From NCBI GenBank assembly GCA_017450205.1, contig JAFSVF010000009.1, positions 62,001-126,000 of the forward strand: a stretch of 64,000 bases of DNA, in the 5' to 3' direction. Position 1 is the stretch's first letter, and every line of letters begins with the position of its first letter. Positions 8,906 to 18,205 of the stretch are shown here, one piece after another. The stretch is from Bacilli bacterium. Its GTDB lineage: Bacteria; Bacillota_I; Bacilli_A; RF39; UBA660. The notes under the pieces are model-generated. The model did not search any database. It had not been told where the DNA came from and saw nothing but the letters and a program-made list of their open reading frames with translations. The position numbers and the translations under genes are program-made.

Positions 8906-9451
8906 ATGAAAATTAAAAAAATGAATGCAGATGTTTTAAAAATATTAACTTGCTATTTTTCATTGTATATTATTAATTTGCCACAAGTCCTAAGATATAG
9001 TGATCCAGAATTACTTTTTAAAACTAATATTTTAACTATTTTGGACATATTTTTTATATCTTGTTTAGCAACTTTTATTCCCTGTATTCATTATATTAAT
9101 AGGGGTGAAAAATTAGATAAAAAGTTTGGTCATAAGATATGTCTATTAAATTCTATTATTATTTGTTTTGTTGGTTTATTATTTTCATATTTTTTATTGA
9201 GAACTTATGGATATTATTTTATAATTTCTGATATTGCTGGCAGTGTAATTTATTATTTTATAAATCGTGTTTTATTTACTGATTTTAAAAAGTTAGATTA
9301 TTATGTAGTTAATTTAATTGAATATACTATTGTAATGTCATCAATTCTAATTATTCTTTATATCAGTATAAATTACTTTAGAAGTTCAGTAGATCCTCCT
9401 AATTATAGGATTGAAGAAAACATTTATAGTGAAAATGTAAATAGGTCTTAA
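8906..9451 (+). CDS. Multi-pass membrane protein of unknown function, 181 aa
   Basis: Four or so hydrophobic segments can be seen (about 18-35, 43-63, 80-102 and 135-158), separated by short charged loops. A hydrophilic tail follows and ends in an Asn/Glu-rich stretch. The hydrophobic profile of the middle resembles GtrA-type small membrane proteins, but the resemblance is too weak to name it. The start has GGGGGAA upstream, it has its own promoter at 8873-8878, and it is closed by a terminator. Confidence 0.75.
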   Translation: MKIKKMNADVLKILTCYFSLYIINLPQVLRYSDPELLFKTNILTILDIFFISCLATFIPCIHYINRGEKLDKKFGHKICLLNSIIICFVGLLFSYFLLRTYGYYFIISDIAGSVIYYFINRVLFTDFKKLDYYVVNLIEYTIVMSSILIILYISINYFRSSVDPPNYRIEENIYSENVNRS

Positions 9452-9465
9452 AAGGCCTATTTTAA
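9439..9465 (+). terminator. Terminator after the membrane protein
   Basis: Eleven-bp stem AAATAGGTCTT / AAGGCCTATTT (9439-9449, 9452-9462, one G-T pair) with a two-base loop, followed by TTAATTT. The stop codon lies in the stem and loop. Confidence 0.75.
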
Positions 9466-9524
9466 TTTGACTATAAGTTCTCTAAATGTTAGAATAATAA
9501 GCATTATTGAAAGGAGCAATGTAT

Positions 9525-10421
9525 ATGATTAGAAGTAATTCTTTTGAAAAAAAATATCCTATTCTTGCACCTTTTATTAAGGATACTGAAGTAAGAAATA
9601 ATTTACTTAATAATAAAGATTTACTTATGAAATATGAAAAGAATAATTCTTTAATTAAAGCTTATGTAAATGAATTATCTAATATATTTGATAACGAAAC
9701 TGTAAGAAAGATGATTATTGATACAGTATTTAAATTACCAGAAGAATTATTAGTTTCATTTATTACTGCTTATTTAAATAGTGATGATATAACTAAACGT
9801 AATAGTAATTGTTTAGTTTACTATAATAAGACAGTTGTTTATGGTAAGGAAGTTGTTAAATATATCGAAGAACATGGTATTGTATCTAATAGAGATTATA
9901 AAAATTTACCTAGAGTTATTGTTGAAAAGAAGTTTAATGATATTATTCTAAAACAAGTATTAACTTATGGTGGAGAGAATATCTTAATGATGAAAGAACA
10001 ATTAACTCTTCAAGAAAAAAGTTTATTAATTACTTTTATTGAATCTAATAACTTTAATGTTTTAGATTTATTATTTAGTGAATATGTTCCGTTTAAAAAA
10101 TTACTTGCTTTCTTAAATGCTACAGGTATTAATACTAATATAATCAATAATAAGAATTTAAATACCTATGGTGCTGAAAAATTAATTTCTTTAGTTATGA
10201 TTAATTTCTCGTTATATGGAGATATTAATTTAAAGAATAATATTGAAACTATATCTTTAATGTTAAAAGAAAATAGAAAAGATCTTATTGATAAATTAAT
10301 TGAATATAATTTAGTTCCATATACATTCTTTATTGATAATGATTCAATTGAGACAATTTCTGTTGATGAGATGCTTGATAAAATAACAACATCTAGATAT
10401 GTTTTAGAAAAAGCAGCTTAA
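9525..10421 (+). CDS. Hypothetical protein, 298 aa
   Basis: No family recognised. The protein is predicted to be largely helical (many Leu/Ile/Asn/Lys, no signal peptide or membrane span). The start at 9525 is chosen because AAGGAG (9511-9516) lies eight bases upstream; upstream in-frame starts overlap the ribosome-binding site. It lies immediately before the tRNA-Arg promoter without an obvious terminator of its own, so read-through into the tRNA is possible. Confidence 0.7.
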   Translation: MIRSNSFEKKYPILAPFIKDTEVRNNLLNNKDLLMKYEKNNSLIKAYVNELSNIFDNETVRKMIIDTVFKLPEELLVSFITAYLNSDDITKRNSNCLVYYNKTVVYGKEVVKYIEEHGIVSNRDYKNLPRVIVEKKFNDIILKQVLTYGGENILMMKEQLTLQEKSLLITFIESNNFNVLDLLFSEYVPFKKLLAFLNATGINTNIINNKNLNTYGAEKLISLVMINFSLYGDINLKNNIETISLMLKENRKDLIDKLIEYNLVPYTFFIDNDSIETISVDEMLDKITTSRYVLEKAA

Positions 10422-10435
10422 GTTAAAATTTATAC

Positions 10436-10464
10436 TTGCATTTTACTGTGAATTATACTATAAT
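10436..10464 (+). promoter_or_regulatory. tRNA-Arg promoter
   Basis: TTGCAT (10436-10441) and TATAAT (10459-10464) are separated by exactly 17 bases. The tRNA begins 21 bases after the -10 box. Confidence 0.85.
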
Positions 10465-10485
10465 CTATTTGTTCGCAGTAAATAT

Positions 10486-10562
10486 GTCTGGGTAGCTCAG
10501 CTGGATAGAGCATCCGCCTTCTAAGCGGCAGGTCAGGAGTTCGAATCTCCTCCCGGACACCA
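10486..10562 (+). tRNA. tRNA-Arg (anticodon TCT)
   Basis: A complete cloverleaf of 77 bases can be folded. The acceptor stem pairs GTCTGGG with CCCGGAC. The D stem is GCTC/GAGC. The anticodon loop CTTCTAA carries TCT, which reads AGA, the commonest Arg codon in this AT-rich window. The T arm is AGGAG-TTCGAAT-CTCCT. The discriminator base is A and CCA is encoded. The outermost anticodon pair (T27-C43) is unpaired. It is a single tRNA unit with its own promoter and terminator. Confidence 0.97.
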
Positions 10563-10573
10563 GTTTGTAAATT

Positions 10574-10600
10574 AACTAACCAATTGGTTAGTTTTTTTAT
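10574..10600 (+). terminator. tRNA-Arg terminator
   Basis: AACTAACC-AATT-GGTTAGTT (10574-10593) followed by a T run. Confidence 0.9.
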
Positions 10601-10671
10601 TTTTATAAATGATCTATTAGATTGCATTTTTTATGTTCTTTTTTTAAAATTATTATTAGAGGATAAAGTGT

Positions 10672-12018
10672 ATGAAGAAAAGAATAATAATTATAGTTTC
10701 ATGTCTTTCTACAATTCTAATTTCTATATTACCTATGGGTCTATCTCCTGAGTGGAATGGTAAAAATATGTATCATAGGAATCAATATGAGTTACTTGCT
10801 GATTCATTCATAAAAGGTAGATTAGATATTGAATATGATAAAGTTTATTATGAAAGTTTAAGCAAGCTTGAAAATCCTTATGATTTTGAATTACGAAATG
10901 AAAAAAATGTTATATATAAATGGGATCATGCATATTATAAAGGAAAGTATTATGTTTATTTTGGGGTTGTTCCGGTAATAATAATTTTTTTACCATATAG
11001 ATTTATTGCTGGAAAATCACTTAATACATATCATGCTACTCAAATATATGTAGCAATATTTATTATTGGTATATTTTATTTATTTTATTATTTAAAGAAA
11101 AAGACTAAGAGTAAGATTAGTGATTTTGAATATATACTTGCATCAATTGGTGTATCGCTTGCAACTGTTTGGTATGCTACTGGTTATCCTGCTTTGTATA
11201 CTACTGCAATAACCGCAGGTTTAATGTTTTCTATACTTAGTATTATTATGTATATGAAATGTATTTTAGATAAGAGGAAAAGTATTAAATACTTATTATT
11301 AGGTGCATTATTTGGTGCTTTAATATTTGGATGTAGACCAACAATTGGTTTTGTTAATATTTTATTTTTCCCTGCACTTTTAAGTGTAATAAAAAAAGAA
11401 AAGAGAAGTGAAAAGTTTCTTATAACACTTTTATCTCTTTTACCATATCTTTTGATTGCAGTTCTTTTAATGCTTTATAACTATGTAAGATTTGATAGTT
11501 TATTTGAATTTGGTCAAAGTTATCAGTTAACTGATTCTGATCAATCACATTTATTAGATATAACTCTTAATTTAAAACATATGTTAAATTCTTTAAAGAA
11601 CTTCTTCTTTTATAATGAACCTTTTGGCGATAAATTTCCTTTTATTAAATATTTTGGATTATTTTTAAATTATCCAGTAATGGTTTTACCTTTAGTACTT
11701 TTATTTAGTAAAAAAATAAGAAAAGAGTTAAAGGATAATAATTTATTTAGTTCTTATATTTTAATAATAGTATCTATAGTTATAAGTGTTATTTTTATTA
11801 CATTAATGGTTCCTTATGTAATAGTGAGATATCATATGGATGTAATCTATTTATTTGGAATACTACTTTATATTTGTTATTTATTATTAGCTGATAAGAA
11901 ATATATAAGAGTATTATTTATAATTATATTTATTGATATTATTATTAAATCTTTCCTTTTATATATGATTCCGGATATGTATAATTTTCCAAGTCATTTA
12001 TATAATAAGGACCTTTAA
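10672..12018 (+). CDS. GT-C-like multi-pass membrane protein, 448 aa
   Basis: About ten membrane spans with an N-terminal signal-anchor. Between spans 1 and 2 there is a large outer loop containing NQYELLADSFIKGRLDI, then NPYD, then AYYKGKYYVYFG (from about residue 87). The same series occurs in the protein at 43927-46032, so the two are paralogues. The layout (first outer loop with a polar/acidic motif followed by many spans) resembles GT-C glycosyltransferases that use lipid-linked sugars, and I infer a role in envelope glycosylation. This copy lacks the roughly 230-residue N-terminal part of its paralogue. A GAGG ribosome-binding site lies upstream. Confidence 0.72.
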   Translation: MKKRIIIIVSCLSTILISILPMGLSPEWNGKNMYHRNQYELLADSFIKGRLDIEYDKVYYESLSKLENPYDFELRNEKNVIYKWDHAYYKGKYYVYFGVVPVIIIFLPYRFIAGKSLNTYHATQIYVAIFIIGIFYLFYYLKKKTKSKISDFEYILASIGVSLATVWYATGYPALYTTAITAGLMFSILSIIMYMKCILDKRKSIKYLLLGALFGALIFGCRPTIGFVNILFFPALLSVIKKEKRSEKFLITLLSLLPYLLIAVLLMLYNYVRFDSLFEFGQSYQLTDSDQSHLLDITLNLKHMLNSLKNFFFYNEPFGDKFPFIKYFGLFLNYPVMVLPLVLLFSKKIRKELKDNNLFSSYILIIVSIVISVIFITLMVPYVIVRYHMDVIYLFGILLYICYLLLADKKYIRVLFIIIFIDIIIKSFLLYMIPDMYNFPSHLYNKDL

Positions 12019-12052
12019 TAAAGTTTTTATTGAAGATAATATTTTGTTGATT

Positions 12053-12058
12053 TATAAT
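12053..12058 (+). promoter_or_regulatory. Putative -10 box for the TPR gene
   Basis: TATAAT 25 bases before the ATG at 12084, with TTGTTGATT just upstream and GGGGGATG as ribosome-binding site. Confidence 0.45.
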
Positions 12059-12083
12059 AAAATCAATTTATGGGGGATGTTGT

Positions 12084-13964
12084 ATGCAATTAATTGAAAA
12101 TCTTAAAAGAATCGGTTTGCCAGAAGAAACAATTAATTATTATATTAAAGAAGGTTTAATAGTTAATAATGGACTAGGTAGTTATGAAATAGTTAACGGA
12201 GATATATTAATTTCATTAATAAAGAAGTGTACTGAATTTAGAATTAATCCTTCATTTTTACTTGTTCCAGTTGAAAATAATATTAAAGATGAATTAGATA
12301 TTTTATGTACTAATTTAATTAATGATAATTATATGATGGCTTATGAGGCTGCAAAAGCAATTGATAATAAGATGCATACTAAATCTCTTGAGTTATTCAT
12401 GAATACTTGTAAATCATATCCTGATTATAATCAATATATAGTTAATCTAGAAGATCATGGGAATGATCCTGTTACAGTAGAAGGACTTCATAGTCTTGAA
12501 AGAAAGCTATTATTAGAATTAGAATCTTTTGATTTTATGAGCGCTATTGATACTGCTAATTTACTTATAAATATATATCAAGATTCAAATCCAATATTTT
12601 GTGATAATTTAAGTTGTTTACTTAGAATATTTAGTGAAATGAGTCAAGATAATACACTTGTAGGTAATTATAGTGAAGAAATATTAGTTGGGCCTTCTGA
12701 CTTTGTATTAGGTTGTCTTCTTGATTCAAATGATATTTATAGAGCTGATAATATTATTAGTAATCAATTAAAAGAAAATATTTATTCAATTGAATGGCAA
12801 ATATATTTTACTTTAATGTTTCAAATTAAAGTATTAAACGAAAAAAATATGAAAAAGGCTATAGCAAGAACTGTTGCAGATGCTTCTTTAGATATAAATA
12901 ATACTTGGGCTTTCCCTGAAACTCCATTTCCAAAAATAACTAAAGAAGATATGTTAAGAATTAAAAATGGTTCTGAAACTGAAGTTGATGATACAGATTA
13001 TTATAGTGAATATGAAAGTGCTTTATTTGAAGATTGTGATTTAGATAGAGCAAAAGATGCTTTAGAAAAACATCAAAAACAATCAATATTATCATACGAT
13101 AATGATGACTTTGATTACTTATTTGATGAAATAAAGATTTTAAAAGAAAACAAAGAACTCGGTGTTGATTTAAGAAAATATAATAGTGCATTACAATTCG
13201 CTATGAATTATTCAGAAATAGGTAAGTATGAGTTAGCTAAGAATTATGCTGCTAAATGTTATAACTTATTACAAGTTAAGAATCCAAGAGTACTTTGTAT
13301 ATTAGGCAATATTTATTATAAGACCGGTGATTTAAAACAAGCATATTATTTCTATAATGAAGTTATTAATGATTCTGTTAGTCCTGATTCATTAATTGAA
13401 ATGGCTGAAGTATTCTATTTAAGTGGAGAATATAGAAAAGCATTATATGCTGTTAATAAATATGATTCTTATGAACCGATGCAAAATGCTAGAATTCATT
13501 ATATAGCTGCTGCTTCATATTTAAAATTAAAGAAATATGATGATAGTAGATCGGAACTTGATGTTTGTACTACAATTCTTTCTGCAGATGATGGACTTGC
13601 TATTGAATTTGAAGATGAAAGAGAAATAATTGATGCTAATGAAAACGGGAAAGATATATCCTTTGAATTAGAAGATTACGTTGATTATGAATTAACTGAT
13701 GATGAATTTGTTATTGCTCAATATTTAGATGAAAATGTTGCCCATGCAAACAATGTTTTAGAAAATATTAATAAAGCTCCTAAAGAGTATACTAATAATT
13801 TAAAATACTTATTAAGTGTTACTAAAGTATTATTTCAATCATATGATTTTGATAGGGGAATAGAATTCTGTAATAAAATAGATGAAGTATTTGATACTAA
13901 ACTTTTATCAAAAGAAGATGCGAAAGTAATGAGAAAAATGATTAATAATTTAAGAAGATTATAA
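12084..13964 (+). CDS. TPR-repeat protein of unknown function, 626 aa
   Basis: The central to C-terminal part (about 370-500) shows tetratricopeptide-type helical repeats, for example EIGKYELAKNYAAKCYNLL, ILGNIYYKTGDLKQAYYFY and MAEVFYLSGEYRKALYAV. Strongly acidic stretches lie around residues 300-330 and 510-555. There is no signal peptide or membrane span. TPR proteins generally act as protein-binding scaffolds; no partner can be named from the neighbours. It has its own promoter and a terminator that overlaps the stop codon. Confidence 0.75.
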   Translation: MQLIENLKRIGLPEETINYYIKEGLIVNNGLGSYEIVNGDILISLIKKCTEFRINPSFLLVPVENNIKDELDILCTNLINDNYMMAYEAAKAIDNKMHTKSLELFMNTCKSYPDYNQYIVNLEDHGNDPVTVEGLHSLERKLLLELESFDFMSAIDTANLLINIYQDSNPIFCDNLSCLLRIFSEMSQDNTLVGNYSEEILVGPSDFVLGCLLDSNDIYRADNIISNQLKENIYSIEWQIYFTLMFQIKVLNEKNMKKAIARTVADASLDINNTWAFPETPFPKITKEDMLRIKNGSETEVDDTDYYSEYESALFEDCDLDRAKDALEKHQKQSILSYDNDDFDYLFDEIKILKENKELGVDLRKYNSALQFAMNYSEIGKYELAKNYAAKCYNLLQVKNPRVLCILGNIYYKTGDLKQAYYFYNEVINDSVSPDSLIEMAEVFYLSGEYRKALYAVNKYDSYEPMQNARIHYIAAASYLKLKKYDDSRSELDVCTTILSADDGLAIEFEDEREIIDANENGKDISFELEDYVDYELTDDEFVIAQYLDENVAHANNVLENINKAPKEYTNNLKYLLSVTKVLFQSYDFDRGIEFCNKIDEVFDTKLLSKEDAKVMRKMINNLRRL

Positions 13965-13988
13965 CTAGAGATAGTTATAATTTTTTTA
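13959..13988 (+). terminator. Terminator overlapping the TPR gene stop
   Basis: TTATAACTA-GAGA-TAGTTATAA (13959-13980) followed by seven T. Confidence 0.88.
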
Positions 13989-14017
13989 TTGATATATGAT
14001 TAAATATAAAAAAATGG

Positions 14018-14023
14018 TATAAT
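14018..14023 (+). promoter_or_regulatory. Extended -10 promoter (TGGTATAAT)
   Basis: TATAAT with an upstream TG, 19 bases before the ATG at 14043. Confidence 0.6.
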
Positions 14024-14042
14024 TTTAGATGGAAGTGATATT

Positions 14043-15065
14043 ATGAGCTTAATTAATTATGCACTTAGCGGAAGTTTAAAAAACTTTTCTAAAAAGTTAG
14101 ATGGAATAAGTAAGAAGACTGGTAAATCAAAAACTAGATTATTTTTAAATTTCTTACATTGTTTTTTAATGACTGGTGGAGGTTATAGTGACTATTTAAA
14201 TTATGAGTTTTATAACAAAACTAGAAAAGAAATTAAAGAATATGTTACTATAAAAACACAAGATACTTTTTATGGTTTAGTTTCACCAGACAGATATAAA
14301 ACATTCTTTTCTGTTAAGTCTAATTTTTTAAAGAATTTTAGTGAATATATTGAAAGAGATTCTTTCCATATGGGTACTAAAAAAGAGTTAGAAGAATTCC
14401 TAAAACGAAATAAACAAATAGTATATAAACCTGTATCAGGTTTAGCAGGTACTAGTGTAAAAAGAATGGCTTCTAAAGATATTAAAGATTTAAATGCTTT
14501 TTATAAAGAAATAACTGAAGATAAAGATATTTTACTTGAAGGATTTGTAGAACAACATCATGAAATAGCTGAATTTGCTGAAAATAGTTGTAATACAATT
14601 AGAGTAATGACATTTGGTTATAATGGACATTCTGAAATATTATGTGCTATTATGCGTTTTGGTAATGGTATTGCTGATGTAGATAATTTTCATCAAGGTG
14701 GTATGGCTTGTTTAGTTGATGTAGAAACTGGTACTTTGGTAGGGGATGCTATTAATAAGAATGTTGAACATTTTGAAAAACATCCTAAATCAGGTAAAAA
14801 GTTTGATGGATTTAAAATTCCCAATTGGGATATAGTTAAAAAAACTTGTTTAGAAGCTGCACTTAAAAGTGATAAGATTCACGTAGTTGGATGGGATGTT
14901 GCTGTTACTGAAAAAGGATGTACTTTTATTGAAGGTAATAGAAGAGCAGGTTTTGACCTAGTTCAAGTTCTTTATAGAAAAGGTAAAAAGGACATAATGA
15001 GACATGTTCTAGAAGAAATGAATAAAGAAGGCGAATTTAAGGGTAAAATAAGGGTGAGAATATGA
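14043..15065 (+). CDS. Sugar-transfer-associated ATP-grasp protein, 340 aa
   Basis: ATP-grasp fold of the type annotated as sugar-transfer associated. Visible elements are the nucleotide-binding strand IVYKPVSGLAGTSVKRM (about residues 124-140), LLEGFVEQHHEIAEFA, NTIRVMTFG and the metal-binding end VVGWDVAVTEKGCTFIEGNRRAGFDLVQ. ATP-grasp enzymes join a carboxylate to an amine or thiol through an acyl phosphate; family members are often found in capsule and wall polymer loci. The substrate is unknown. It overlaps the flippase gene by four bases (ATGA, TGA stop), so it probably modifies a precursor handled by that flippase (inference). Confidence 0.82.
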   Translation: MSLINYALSGSLKNFSKKLDGISKKTGKSKTRLFLNFLHCFLMTGGGYSDYLNYEFYNKTRKEIKEYVTIKTQDTFYGLVSPDRYKTFFSVKSNFLKNFSEYIERDSFHMGTKKELEEFLKRNKQIVYKPVSGLAGTSVKRMASKDIKDLNAFYKEITEDKDILLEGFVEQHHEIAEFAENSCNTIRVMTFGYNGHSEILCAIMRFGNGIADVDNFHQGGMACLVDVETGTLVGDAINKNVEHFEKHPKSGKKFDGFKIPNWDIVKKTCLEAALKSDKIHVVGWDVAVTEKGCTFIEGNRRAGFDLVQVLYRKGKKDIMRHVLEEMNKEGEFKGKIRVRI

Positions 15066-16708
15066 AAAAGAATAACTTTGTAGAAGGAACAATAATTGCT
15101 ACTGCTATAATAGTTATTGTTAAAATTTTAGGAATGCTTTATGTAATACCTTTTTATGCTATCGTAGGTACTAAAGGTGGAGCGTTATATAGTTATGCTT
15201 ATAATATTTATTTAATATTCTTAGGTATTTCTAGTGCAGGTTTACCTGATGCCGTTGCTAAGATAATCTCAGAATATAATGCACTTGGATATGATGATGC
15301 TAAACAGAGAGCTTATAAGATTGGTAGAAACTTAATTAGTATAATTGCAATTATTTCATTCTTAGTATTATTTGTGTTTGCTGAAGAAATTGGTGTATTT
15401 ATAATTGGTGAATTAAAGGGTGGTAATACAGCAGAAGATGTTGCATTTGTTATTAGATGTTTATCTCCTTCAGTATTACTTGTTCCTTTCTTAAGTATTA
15501 CTAAAGGATATTTACAAGGACATAAATTTATTAGTGCTTCATCATTAAGTCAACTATTTGAACAAATCATTAGAATATTTATTATTTTAGTAGGTTCATT
15601 CTTAGTATTAAAAGTATTTAATGGTAGTTTATCACTTGCTGTTGGAGTTGCAGTATCTGGTGCTTTCTTTGGTGGGTTAGTAGCTTACATTTATTTAAAA
15701 CACATAATGAAAAAGAATAATTTGATTCAAGAAGTAAGCATGGAAGATAAGATTACTAATAAAGAAATAGTAATGAAAATAATTAAGTATGCGATTCCGT
15801 TTGTAATTATTAGTATAGTAGTTAATATTTATAATGAAACTGATCAATTATTAGTTTTAAGAACACTGGGAGATATATTGAAGTTTCCAACTGATCAAGT
15901 AGAAACAATTGCATCTTCAATATCTACATGGTCTCCAAAAATATGTATGGTAATTAATGCTATGTCTATGGGTATGACAATGAGCTTAGTACCTGCAATT
16001 GTATCTTCTTTTGCAAGAAGAGATTATAAAGATGTTGAAAGTAAGATAAATAAGTCATTAAGTATGATTATATTTATTTCACTACCAATGAGTATTGGTT
16101 TAAGTATTCTTTCTAAGAGTGTTTGGACTATGTTTTATGGAGCTAATAAAATAGGAAGTACTATTCTTAGTTTAACTGCATTTAGTGCACTTTTTGGTAA
16201 TCTATATATGATAGTATCTGCTATATGTCAAAGTTTAAATAAATTTAAAGCAGTATATTTAGTATCATTTACTGGATTCTTACTTAATGCATGTTTAGAT
16301 GTACCAATAATGCTTCTTTATAATAAAATAGGTATTCCTCCTTATTTAGGAAGTGTTACAGCATCAATTATAGGTTATAGTACATCTACTATTATTGGGC
16401 TTATTTTACTTCGAAAAGATGGTAAATACTCATATAAACAAGCAGTACTTAATGGTTTGAAAACTTTAATACCTGCATTATCTATGTTAGTTGTATTACT
16501 AGTAATTAATCATTTCATTACATTAAATGAATTTGTTAGACCAACTGCTTTAGTAAAAATAGTAATTGATACTTTAGTAGGTGCTTTGGTATATATAACA
16601 ATTTCATTTAAGACTGGATTAATGGAACAAATTATTGGAAGACAAATGTTTGCAAGAATAGTAAAAAAACTTACTTTTGGTTTGATCAAGTTAAAAGATG
16701 CTGAATAA
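15062..16708 (+). CDS. murJ: MOP-superfamily lipid flippase, YtgP/MurJ-like
   Basis: Integral membrane protein of 548 residues with about 14 spans. It belongs to the polysaccharide flippase branch of the MOP superfamily. The N-terminal segment FVEGTIIATAIIVIVKILG followed by PFYAIVGTKGGALYSYAYNIY and AGLPDAVAKIISEYNALG closely matches the pattern of Bacillus YtgP and SpoVB. YtgP is an established MurJ that carries lipid II across the membrane. A lipid II role is most likely, but a wall- or capsule-polymer flippase cannot be excluded. It is coupled to the ATP-grasp gene and ends in a terminator overlapping the stop. Confidence 0.85.
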   Translation: MKKNNFVEGTIIATAIIVIVKILGMLYVIPFYAIVGTKGGALYSYAYNIYLIFLGISSAGLPDAVAKIISEYNALGYDDAKQRAYKIGRNLISIIAIISFLVLFVFAEEIGVFIIGELKGGNTAEDVAFVIRCLSPSVLLVPFLSITKGYLQGHKFISASSLSQLFEQIIRIFIILVGSFLVLKVFNGSLSLAVGVAVSGAFFGGLVAYIYLKHIMKKNNLIQEVSMEDKITNKEIVMKIIKYAIPFVIISIVVNIYNETDQLLVLRTLGDILKFPTDQVETIASSISTWSPKICMVINAMSMGMTMSLVPAIVSSFARRDYKDVESKINKSLSMIIFISLPMSIGLSILSKSVWTMFYGANKIGSTILSLTAFSALFGNLYMIVSAICQSLNKFKAVYLVSFTGFLLNACLDVPIMLLYNKIGIPPYLGSVTASIIGYSTSTIIGLILLRKDGKYSYKQAVLNGLKTLIPALSMLVVLLVINHFITLNEFVRPTALVKIVIDTLVGALVYITISFKTGLMEQIIGRQMFARIVKKLTFGLIKLKDAE

Positions 16709-16720
16709 GCATCTTTTTTA
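16694..16720 (+). terminator. Terminator overlapping the flippase stop
   Basis: AAAGATGCT / AGCATCTTT (16694-16702, 16708-16716) with the loop GAATA holding most of the stop codon, then a T run. Confidence 0.88.
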
Positions 16721-16783
16721 GTGTCGTTTATTTACATAAATTAAAGATTTTAATATAATTAATTAAGAATAGGGTGATTATTT

Positions 16784-17932
16784 ATGGAAATTATTACAGT
16801 AGGAAAACCAGCGATTAATATTTATATTAATTTAGTAGAATTCCCTCAAGATGGTGATGTTTTTAGAATCAATAAAAAGATCGAATCATTAGGTAATGCA
16901 TCTGCTACTTCAGCATGTTTACTTTCTAAATGGGGATTACATGTTAATTTTTGTGGTAGTGTAGGTAATGATGCTTATAATGAAAAGATTCAAAATACTT
17001 TTAAAGAATTAAAAATTAATACTAAATATTTAGAAACTGATTATGAAGGTGGTAGTGCTGTTAACCACATGATTATTAATAATCAAACTAAGAATATAAC
17101 TAAGATTTTGTATTCTTCAGATACATCAGCTATTAAGAGATTTAAATTTGATTTTCAACCTGATTGGGCTGTATTTGATGGAACTGATATACAAGCAACC
17201 CTAGGAGTTATTAATACTAATCCTGATATGAAATCCGTATTTTATTTAAATACGATTAATAAAGAAATAAATAATATTGCAAAGAAATGTACATGGATTG
17301 TTACAAATCAAAATTATGCAATTAATATGACTAAAGCTACGATTGATGGAAGTGCTGAAAGTTATGTTTCTTTATATCAACAATTAGTTGATGTAAATGG
17401 ACAAAGTAATTATATTATTTTACTTAATAATCATAAAATACTATATGTAGAAGATGGAAAAGTTAAAATGCTTCCTGATTTACAATTTGTTGTTGAAGAT
17501 AATTCATCATTTGATTCAGTATTTACTGGTGCATTCACTTTTGCACAAGCAATGGGGCTTTCACTAGACGAATCAATTAAGTTTGGTAATACTGCTGCTT
17601 CAATAAGTTTAAGTGTTATTGGAGAAGTACCATCTATTCCTGAATTACAAGTTGTTATGGATAATAGTGGACTTGGAGATAAAATTATTGAAGCAAAGAA
17701 TAGATTGAGTGAAGAAAACTATCAAAAAACTCAAACACAAGCTCCAGCAAAACCTAAATTAGGTCAAGCTTTTAGTGATATACAAACGCAACAAAATGTT
17801 GCCTCTGCAGTTGCAACTCCAATAGAAACTCCTGTAACTCCACAACAAGAAACTCCTCAAGTTAATATACCAACTCCAAATGTAGAAGCTGCTACTCAAG
17901 CAGTAGCATCAAATAATAGTCAAAATGTATAA
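16784..17932 (+). CDS. PfkB-family protein with degenerate active site
   Basis: The first 300 residues follow the PfkB/ribokinase fold: MEIITVGKPAINIYINL at the start, the WGLHVNFCGSVGNDAYNEKI segment, and the C-terminal DxxxxxDSVFTGAFTFAQAMG region with the expected spacing before GAF. The signature DTxGAGD, which carries the anion hole and catalytic Asp, reads D239-N-S-S-F-D-S245 here. The GAGD positions are thus S-F-D-S and the catalytic Asp is apparently lost. The usual GG motif near the N-terminus reads LGNASATS. A Gln/Pro/Thr-rich tail (about 315-382) has no counterpart in ribokinases. It may be a binding or regulatory pseudo-kinase. Its last eight bases overlap the Smr gene. Confidence 0.8.
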   Translation: MEIITVGKPAINIYINLVEFPQDGDVFRINKKIESLGNASATSACLLSKWGLHVNFCGSVGNDAYNEKIQNTFKELKINTKYLETDYEGGSAVNHMIINNQTKNITKILYSSDTSAIKRFKFDFQPDWAVFDGTDIQATLGVINTNPDMKSVFYLNTINKEINNIAKKCTWIVTNQNYAINMTKATIDGSAESYVSLYQQLVDVNGQSNYIILLNNHKILYVEDGKVKMLPDLQFVVEDNSSFDSVFTGAFTFAQAMGLSLDESIKFGNTAASISLSVIGEVPSIPELQVVMDNSGLGDKIIEAKNRLSEENYQKTQTQAPAKPKLGQAFSDIQTQQNVASAVATPIETPVTPQQETPQVNIPTPNVEAATQAVASNNSQNV

Positions 17933-18200
17933 ACCAATTGATCCTTTTACAGTATTAATCCCTAAGTTAGATGTTCATGGATACACTAGAGATATAGTTA
18001 CAACTGTTGTTAATGATTTTGTATATGAACATTATCGTATGGGTGATGAAAAAGTAATGGTTATACATGGTATAAGTGGTGGGGTTATAAAAAAAGCTAT
18101 TCATGATAGTTTAAAGAGAAACAAGTATGTAAAAAAATATTACTTGTATAATATGAATATTGGTTGTACAATAATTGAGCTTAATAAAGAAAGGGGGTAA
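17925..18200 (+). CDS. Small stand-alone Smr-domain protein, 91 aa
   Basis: Almost the whole protein is one Smr domain, the nuclease module of MutS2 C-termini. The LDVHGY motif is at about residues 15-20, IHGISGGVIKKAI at about 47-59, and the closing strand NIGCTIIEL at the end. Smr domains cut or bind nucleic acid, and stand-alone Smr proteins have been tied to ribosome rescue and collision response in Bacillus (MutS2); a similar role is inference. The reading frame overlaps the PfkB-like gene by eight bases and obg follows after five, so the three are co-transcribed. Confidence 0.85.
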   Translation: MYKPIDPFTVLIPKLDVHGYTRDIVTTVVNDFVYEHYRMGDEKVMVIHGISGGVIKKAIHDSLKRNKYVKKYYLYNMNIGCTIIELNKERG

Positions 18201-18205
18201 CTCTT

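Noticed and set aside
10430-10627. 65-residue minus-strand open frame covering the tRNA
   Set aside because: It is antisense to tRNA-Arg and gives the well-known false peptide EIRTPDLPLRRRMLYPAE; no ribosome-binding site.
15062-15065. Mycoplasma-type genetic code (TGA as Trp)
   Set aside because: TGA ends genes here and at 53510-53512 in ATGA overlaps, Trp codons are TGG throughout, and all long genes are open under the standard bacterial code.
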